DNA of 21,120 nt, taken from contig DKNZ01000083.1 in assembly GCA_002469845.1 (NCBI GenBank), positions 1 through 21,120 on the forward strand. Direction: 5' to 3'. The notes under the pieces are model-generated. The model ran no database searches. It worked only from the letters and a program-made list of their open reading frames with translations, and was not told the origin of the DNA. Positions within the stretch are counted from its first letter, which is position 1; each line of letters opens with the position of its first letter. Position numbers and translations under genes: made by a program. The stretch is from Cellvibrionales bacterium UBA7375 (GTDB lineage: Bacteria; Pseudomonadota; Gammaproteobacteria; Pseudomonadales; Porticoccaceae). Of the stretch, positions 15,587-21,120 are shown in pieces.

Positions 15587-16396
15587 ATGACTGCAATTCG
15601 CCAATTACTTGCTAATTTGTATCTTAAATATCTGGCAATAACACCAGATAATGCTGCTATGAATTTAGATAATTGGAATGGGAAAAAGTTCGGTCAGTAT
15701 TTACTGGAGTCTGAGGACAAGTTGTTGGCTGATAACTGCGCGAATATTGCGGGTTATCGAGTGATGCATTTGGGATTGGTGGGTGAGCGCTGTGTGCTTG
15801 AGCCATTTAATCAGTTGCATCAATTTTATATTCGACCCTCCAGTAATGATTTGGCCTTTGATAGCAGTTTGGTGGTTGCGGATAATGAGGACTTGCCATT
15901 ACCTTCTGATGTTGTGGATGTGGCGATTGTTCAGCATGCATTGGACTATTCTATTTCGCCTCAATCAGTTCTGGCGGAAACGGCAAGAGTTCTTGCCCCT
16001 GGTGGGCAAATGATTCTTTGTGTGTTTAATCCAATAGGCCCTATGGGGCTGTTAAAGTGGCCTACGAGATTAATGGCTAAGCGTGTGGAGTACGATTTTT
16101 TGAGTCTGCGTAAAGGTCGTGTTTTTGACTGGCTTTCGCTGTTAAATTGTGAGGTGATCGGCGTGCAAAATGGTGCGTATAATTTCCCTATCGGTGGGGC
16201 TAGTTGTTTTAGTGAGCATAATAGCTGGCAAAAAATATGTGAAAAGGTTGGCTCTCCCTTGGGTAATTTTTATATGATTCATGCTGTGAAGCGAGTAACG
16301 GGCGGTATTAGTAATCGCAACCGCGCTTGGCGTCCACTGACAGCCAAACCTTATGGTTCAAAGCGCACTAATATTAATCGAACGCCCCATGATTAG
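15587..16396 (+). CDS. yafS: YafS-like SAM-dependent methyltransferase, class I
   Basis: A Methyltransf_11-type protein of 269 aa from the chosen start, with unknown substrate. Its motif I region VMHLGLVGE is degenerate compared with the usual ExGxGxG. It retains NEDLPLPSDVVDVAIVQHAL (acidic loop and motif II-like), RVLAPGGQMILCVFNPIG, and DWLSLLNCEV, which matches E. coli YafS (DWLSLLNFEV) as I remember it. The C-terminal 25 residues are basic and unlike the core. The start is uncertain: the frame is open from GTG/ATG at 15452-15455, and ATGs at 15536, 15587 and 15656 all lack a clear Shine-Dalgarno. I chose 15587 because it leaves room for promoters and fits the length of the family. It sits next to rnhA-dnaQ as in E. 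coli and Pseudomonas, with an 11-bp gap to rnhA. Whether it methylates anything in vivo is unknown. Confidence 0.8.
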   Translation: MTAIRQLLANLYLKYLAITPDNAAMNLDNWNGKKFGQYLLESEDKLLADNCANIAGYRVMHLGLVGERCVLEPFNQLHQFYIRPSSNDLAFDSSLVVADNEDLPLPSDVVDVAIVQHALDYSISPQSVLAETARVLAPGGQMILCVFNPIGPMGLLKWPTRLMAKRVEYDFLSLRKGRVFDWLSLLNCEVIGVQNGAYNFPIGGASCFSEHNSWQKICEKVGSPLGNFYMIHAVKRVTGGISNRNRAWRPLTAKPYGSKRTNINRTPHD

Positions 16397-16407
16397 GTTT
16401 AAATTTA

Positions 16408-16842
16408 ATGAAAAATGTTGAAATATTTACCGATGGCGCTTGTCGAGGTAACCCAGGGCCCGGGGGTTGGGGTGCATTGTTGCGTTATGGTGATAATGAA
16501 AGATCACTATGTGGCGGTGAGCATGAAACAACCAATAATCGCATGGAGTTAATGGCGGTTATTAAGGGGTTGTCGGCTTTGCAAAGGTCTTGTGAGGTTA
16601 CGGTTACTTCTGATTCTACCTATGTTTTGAAGGGTATTCAGGAATGGATGCCGAATTGGAAAAAGAAGGGCTGGAAGACTGCGTCTAAAAAGCCGGTTAA
16701 AAATGTTGATCTGTGGCAGCAACTGGATGAATTGGTTGAGTTACATACTATCGATTGGCAATGGGTTAAGGGGCATAGTGGTCATGCTGAAAATGAGATT
16801 GCCGATCAATTGGCCAATCGTGGCATTGATGAATTGGATTAA
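16408..16842 (+). CDS. rnhA: Ribonuclease HI
   Basis: Endonuclease that degrades the RNA strand of RNA-DNA hybrids, removing R-loops and primers. 144 aa, slightly shorter than E. coli (155). The active-site carboxylates are D9 (FTDGACRGNPGPGG), E47 (NNRMELMA), D69 (VTSDSTYV) and D133 (NEIADQLA), with H123 in WVKGHSGH: each one residue earlier than E. coli D10, E48, D70, D134 and H124. The basic handle region WKKKGWKTASKKPV is present. It is co-directional and tightly packed with dnaQ (8-bp gap). In E. coli the two genes are divergent, whereas this same-direction order is the one I recall for Pseudomonas. Confidence 0.97.
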   Translation: MKNVEIFTDGACRGNPGPGGWGALLRYGDNERSLCGGEHETTNNRMELMAVIKGLSALQRSCEVTVTSDSTYVLKGIQEWMPNWKKKGWKTASKKPVKNVDLWQQLDELVELHTIDWQWVKGHSGHAENEIADQLANRGIDELD

Positions 16843-16850
16843 GTGAAAAT

Positions 16851-17570
16851 ATGAGACAGATAGTTTTAGATACAGAGACCACTGGGCTTGAGACTTCTCA
16901 AGATCATAGAATTATCGAGATTGGCTGTGTGGAGTTGGTTAACCGCAAGCTGACGGGTAAACATTATCATCAATATATTAATCCCCAGAGAAATGTCGAT
17001 GAGGGCGCTATGCAGGTGCATGGCATTAAGGATGAATTCCTTGAGGATAAGCCGCTTTTTGAAAATATTGTGGATGAATTTTTGGCGTTTGTGGGTGATT
17101 CTGAACTGGTGATTCACAATGCGCCATTTGATGTGGGCTTTATCGATCATGAGCTATCAAAGCTTTCAAAAAAACCTAAGTCTATTGCCAATAGTTGCCA
17201 AATTGTAGATACCTTAGCTTTAGCTAGAAATAAGCATCCAGGTCAGCGCAATAATCTGGATGCGCTGTGTAAACGTTATATGGTGGATAACTCTCAGCGC
17301 GATCTTCACGGCGCATTATTGGATGCCGAAATATTAGCAGATGTTTATTTGGTGATGACTGGTGGTCAGGTTAATTTAAATATTAATGATCAGTCTACTT
17401 CTGATAAGAGCACAGTGTCTGGTGCTAGTGGTGTTCGCAGAATTTCTTCAGAACGTTCTCATCTTAAAGTCATAAAAGCCAGCGACGCTGAATTGGCTAG
17501 CCATAACAAGAAGCTCGAAACGATTAAGTCGGTGAGTGGTCATTGTGTGTGGCAGGATATATCTCAGTAA
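16851..17570 (+). CDS. dnaQ: DNA polymerase III epsilon subunit, 3'-5' proofreading exonuclease
   Basis: Proofreading subunit of the replicative polymerase III core. 239 aa. The DEDDh exonuclease fold has ExoI DTETTGLE with D7 and E9, ExoII HNAPFDVGFI with D94, and ExoIII DLHGALLDAEILADVY with H153 and D158. These map to E. coli D12, E14, D103, H162 and D167. The region after about 175 is less conserved and should contain the segment that binds the alpha subunit. Start at 16851; it lies 8 bp after rnhA and 9 bp before the helicase gene, so all are probably one transcript. Confidence 0.97.
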   Translation: MRQIVLDTETTGLETSQDHRIIEIGCVELVNRKLTGKHYHQYINPQRNVDEGAMQVHGIKDEFLEDKPLFENIVDEFLAFVGDSELVIHNAPFDVGFIDHELSKLSKKPKSIANSCQIVDTLALARNKHPGQRNNLDALCKRYMVDNSQRDLHGALLDAEILADVYLVMTGGQVNLNINDQSTSDKSTVSGASGVRRISSERSHLKVIKASDAELASHNKKLETIKSVSGHCVWQDISQ

Positions 17571-17579
17571 GATTATTGA

Positions 17580-20500
17580 ATGAGTGACTCTAAGGCGGGA
17601 TTAAAACTACCGGCCAAATTACCTTCCCAGCCCAAACAATTTCGGCTGCTTGAATCACAACTTTTGGATGCGGTGGCCAGTTGTGATCTATTTCGTTTAA
17701 AACAACAATTAAAAAAGATTCAACAGGGTGCTAATAATCCTGATGATCAGGCTTTGGCATGGAAAAAATGGTCGACAGCGGTTGCTAAGTCTAATAATTG
17801 GGTTGAAACCAGAGCCGCTGATTTTCCACAAATAAGTTTTCCCGAATTACCAGTGAGTGAGCGAGCAGATGAAATTCGCGATCTTATTAAAAATAATCAG
17901 GTAGTGGTCATTGCCGGTGAAACTGGTTCGGGTAAAACTACTCAGTTGCCTAAAATATGCTTAGAGGCGGGTTGTGGTCGCCGCGGTATTATTGGTCATA
18001 CTCAGCCGCGACGTATTGCTGCCCGCTCCGTGGCTAGTCGGTTGGCAGAGGAGCTTAAAACGAGCTTGGGCGATAAGGTGGGCTATCAGGTACGTTTTGC
18101 TGACCAAACCAACCGAGATACCCTGATTAAGCTAATGACCGATGGTATTCTCTTGGCGGAAATTCAGCGCGACCGGTTTTTAAGTCATTACGATACTATT
18201 ATTATTGATGAGGCTCATGAGCGCAGTCTAAATATTGATTTCCTTTTGGGTTACCTTAAGCAGATACTCCCAAAGCGCCCGGATCTTAGGGTTATTATTA
18301 CTTCTGCAACCATTGATGTAGAAAAATTCTCTAAACATTTTAATAACGCGCCTATTGTTGAGGTTTCTGGAAGAACTTATCCGGTGGATATTGTGTATGA
18401 CAATGTCGATCAGTCTGCCATTGAGCTTGATCAGCAAATTATTGAACGCTTAAAGGATATTGAGGCCCTTGGTAGTCGGGGCGATGTGTTGGTTTTTTTA
18501 AGTGGAGAGCGTGAGATTCGCGAGTTAAGTTTAGCCATTCGCAGGGCGCAAATCCCTCATCTTGAGGTGGTGCCCTTATACGCTCGGTTGAGTCTTGCAG
18601 AGCAGAGAAAAATCTTCTCCCCCCACAAGGGGCGGCGAGTAGTCCTCAGTACTAATGTGGCTGAAACATCCTTGACTGTTCCGGGTATCGGCTATGTGAT
18701 TGACGGGGGTCGAGCACGACTTTCTCGCTACAGCTATCGAACTAAGGTTCAGCGATTACCCATAGAATCTATTTCTCAGGCAAGTGCCAATCAGCGGGCG
18801 GGCCGTTGTGGTCGAGTGCAAAAAGGAGTCTGTTACAGACTGTATACCGAAGAAGATTTTATTAGTCGTTCTGAATATACCGATCCAGAAATTATTCGCA
18901 CTAATTTAGCAGCGGTTATTTTACAAATGTTGCATGCTCGGCTTGGTGATATTCGCGATTTTCCTTTTATTGATAAACCCGACTCAAGAATGATCAATGA
19001 TGGTTATAAGTTATTAGAGGAGTTGCAGGCGGTCGATAAAAAGGGTGCTCTTACCCGGCTGGGGAAAATGTTGGTTTCTATTCCTTTAGACCCAAAGTTT
19101 GCACGTATGCTAATTGAGGCCTCTAAATTGGGCTCTTTAACTGAACTGATGGTAATTACCTCTGGTTTAAGTATTCAGGACCCTAGAGAGCGGCCAGCGG
19201 ATAAAAAGCAAGCGGCAGATTTGGCCCATAAGCAATGGTTAGATGAACAATCTGACTTTATGACTTTATTAAATATATGGCAGCATTTTGAGGAAAAAAG
19301 GCAGGAGTTATCTCGCAATCAATTTGCAAAATACTGCCGTGCTCATTTTATTTCTCCACATAGAATGAAAGAGTGGCGGGATCTGCATCATCAATTGCAT
19401 GGCGCCTGTCGCAATCTTGGTTTTAGTGATAATAAACAGGCGGCTGACTATCAGACTATCCATTGTGCATTACTGTCTGGTCTTTTGGGTCAGGTGGCCA
19501 ATCGGCAGGATAAGTGGGAGTTTTTAGGCACGCGAAATCGTAAGTTATTTATCTTCCCAGGTTCTGGTACGAGTAAAAAACCGCCAAAGTGGATTGTCGC
19601 GGGTTCGCTGATGGAAACGGCTAAACAGTATGCATTAAATGTTGCCAGTATTGATCCGGGATGGTTGCCACCGCTGGCGGCTCATTTGGTTAAAAAAACC
19701 TACAGTGAACCTTTTTATCACGGTAAAAATGGTTTGGTTATGGCGAAGGAACGTCAGACCCTGTTTGGTTTAACCATTGTTGAAGCCAAGTTGACGGCCT
19801 ATGGAAAAATTGCACCCCGAGACGCGCGTTCGGTATTTATTCAGCAGGCTTTGGTTGAGCATGGCTATAGAGGTAAGGGTAGATTTTTAAACTATAACCA
19901 AACCCTTGTAGAGGAGTTGCAGGCGCTTGAGGATAGATTTAGGCGTCGTGATTTGGTGGTGGAGCAAAAGGTTATCTATGGCTTTTATGATGAGCGTGTT
20001 CCCGAGGGTATCTATAACCAAGTAGCTTTTGATAAATGGCGAAAGGAAGCTGAGCTTGGGGATAAAAATATTTTAAAGCTCAATCGAGATTTACTGTTAT
20101 TGCGGGGATTATCTGTAGATGAGCAGGCACAGTTTCCAGAGCAGGTAAGCTGTGGTGGTTTAGATTTTCAGTTGAGTTATCGCTTTGAGCCTGGCCATGA
20201 AGAGGATGGGGTTAGTGTGGCGATTCCCCTACCTATTTTGCATCAGGTGCCGCGCTTTTTCTTTGAATGGGTGGTGCCCGGTATGTTGCGGGATAAATGC
20301 ATTGCCTTGATTAAAAGTTTACCCAAGCAGGTGCGCCGCCATTTTGTTCCAGTGCCCGACTTTGTGGATAAGATTTTATTATCCAGTAGGGCTGAGGATA
20401 GACCTTTAACAGAAGTCCTAGCTGAGCAGTTACATCGTTTATCAGGATTTACGGTTGCAGAAACAGATTGGCGTCTAGAGGGTTTAAATCCATGGTATTT

Positions 20501-21120
20501 AATGAATTTTATTCTGCACAATGAAAATGGCGAGCGAGTAGTCGCTGGCCGTAATTTGCAACAGCTACAACAAGATTTTAAGCAACAGATTAGCGATAAT
20601 TTACAACAATCAGATAATGATGAAATTAGTCGGCAACATATTACAGAGTGGGATTTTGACCACTTACCGCAACAGGTGAGTATTCAGCGCGGCAATATTA
20701 CTATTAAAGCTTGGCCTTGTCTTAGGGACCAGGGCGATTGGGTGGATATAGAGTTACAGGATAACCCGTTAGTGGCCGAAAACCTTAGTCTGCATGGCCA
20801 ATTGAGGCTGGCTCTTTTGAAGGGCCGTCAACAGGTTAATTATTTGTCTAAAAATTTGCTAAAAGGTTGTGATTTAGCAATTAAAGCAGCGGCTATTGGT
20901 GATCGTCAGTCCTTAGTTACAGCAATCATCAATGCTAGTTTTCAGCAGTCTATGTTTGCTAACGAAACAGCTGTTCGTGAAAGGGAAAATTTTGAACAAC
21001 AGTATTCTGAAGGTATGGGTAAAGTAATTGGTATAGCTCAAGAATACGCTGATATTATTCAGTCTCTTCTGCCCTTACTGCATCAATGTCGCAAACAGAT
21101 ACGAGCAATAAATTTGGCGG
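17580..21120 (+). CDS. hrpA: ATP-dependent RNA helicase HrpA (partial, C-terminus beyond window)
   Basis: DEAH-box helicase of the HrpA family. The frame from ATG 17580 is open to the window edge (1180 codons of roughly 1300 in E. coli). Motif I is GETGSGKT at 113-120, motif Ia is TQPRRIAARSVA, motif II is DEAH at 210-213, motif III is SAT, and the later motifs include STNVAETSLTVPG and QRAGRCGRV. The C-terminal half contains the HA2/winged-helix region, the OB-fold and the HrpA-specific DUF3418 segment, which begins around residue 600. E. coli HrpA is reported to act in ribosome rescue and processing of fimbrial mRNA. The gap from dnaQ is 9 bp with no strong Shine-Dalgarno. Reading frame checked at several points across its length with no stop seen. 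Confidence 0.95.
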   Translation, partial: MSDSKAGLKLPAKLPSQPKQFRLLESQLLDAVASCDLFRLKQQLKKIQQGANNPDDQALAWKKWSTAVAKSNNWVETRAADFPQISFPELPVSERADEIRDLIKNNQVVVIAGETGSGKTTQLPKICLEAGCGRRGIIGHTQPRRIAARSVASRLAEELKTSLGDKVGYQVRFADQTNRDTLIKLMTDGILLAEIQRDRFLSHYDTIIIDEAHERSLNIDFLLGYLKQILPKRPDLRVIITSATIDVEKFSKHFNNAPIVEVSGRTYPVDIVYDNVDQSAIELDQQIIERLKDIEALGSRGDVLVFLSGEREIRELSLAIRRAQIPHLEVVPLYARLSLAEQRKIFSPHKGRRVVLSTNVAETSLTVPGIGYVIDGGRARLSRYSYRTKVQRLPIESISQASANQRAGRCGRVQKGVCYRLYTEEDFISRSEYTDPEIIRTNLAAVILQMLHARLGDIRDFPFIDKPDSRMINDGYKLLEELQAVDKKGALTRLGKMLVSIPLDPKFARMLIEASKLGSLTELMVITSGLSIQDPRERPADKKQAADLAHKQWLDEQSDFMTLLNIWQHFEEKRQELSRNQFAKYCRAHFISPHRMKEWRDLHHQLHGACRNLGFSDNKQAADYQTIHCALLSGLLGQVANRQDKWEFLGTRNRKLFIFPGSGTSKKPPKWIVAGSLMETAKQYALNVASIDPGWLPPLAAHLVKKTYSEPFYHGKNGLVMAKERQTLFGLTIVEAKLTAYGKIAPRDARSVFIQQALVEHGYRGKGRFLNYNQTLVEELQALEDRFRRRDLVVEQKVIYGFYDERVPEGIYNQVAFDKWRKEAELGDKNILKLNRDLLLLRGLSVDEQAQFPEQVSCGGLDFQLSYRFEPGHEEDGVSVAIPLPILHQVPRFFFEWVVPGMLRDKCIALIKSLPKQVRRHFVPVPDFVDKILLSSRAEDRPLTEVLAEQLHRLSGFTVAETDWRLEGLNPWYLMNFILHNENGERVVAGRNLQQLQQDFKQQISDNLQQSDNDEISRQHITEWDFDHLPQQVSIQRGNITIKAWPCLRDQGDWVDIELQDNPLVAENLSLHGQLRLALLKGRQQVNYLSKNLLKGCDLAIKAAAIGDRQSLVTAIINASFQQSMFANETAVRERENFEQQYSEGMGKVIGIAQEYADIIQSLLPLLHQCRKQIRAINLA

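Overview
The window looks like a chromosomal segment of a gammaproteobacterium with AT-leaning base composition. The block tRNA-Leu / tig / clpP / clpX / lon / HU / ppiD, followed by mltD, a YafS-type methyltransferase, rnhA and dnaQ, matches the order I recall from Pseudomonas, and in large part from E. coli. A marine, Cellvibrionales/SAR92-like origin is plausible, but that is inference only. I see no CRISPR array, insertion sequence, phage gene or rRNA. Apart from the partial gene at the left edge, most of the window is conserved core genome. I did not find an undescribed multi-gene system.

Left arm (1-4540): four minus-strand genes and one plus-strand regulator. Reading leftward from 3817, they encode a FadH-type 2,4-dienoyl-CoA reductase, a small flavin reductase, HMG-CoA lyase, and the first 91 codons of a HisA isomerase that resembles the eukaryotic HIS6 type more than ordinary bacterial HisA. 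A TetR regulator is divergent from fadH. The 94-bp gap between them holds a perfect 13-bp palindrome, and each of its arms is a consensus -35 hexamer. This suggests a self-regulated catabolic cluster for unsaturated acyl-CoA and HMG-CoA/leucine carbon.

Middle (4692-13263): tRNA-Leu(UAG), then the protein quality-control block: trigger factor, ClpP, ClpX, Lon, HU and the periplasmic folding factor PpiD. Strong intrinsic terminators follow clpX, hup and ppiD. A near-consensus sigma70 promoter overlaps the clpX terminator ahead of lon, with a sigma32-like CCCCATAT element downstream of it. HU has its own extended -10 promoter.

Right arm (13335-21120): a small membrane-protein gene interrupted by one in-frame TAA; convergent with it, mltD (lipoprotein lytic transglycosylase with three LysM repeats). 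Divergent from mltD is a tight run yafS-like / rnhA / dnaQ / hrpA with 8-11 bp gaps. It covers RNA-primer and R-loop removal, replication proofreading and an RNA helicase that runs off the right edge. gloB, which I recall between mltD and yafS in E. coli and Pseudomonas, is absent here.
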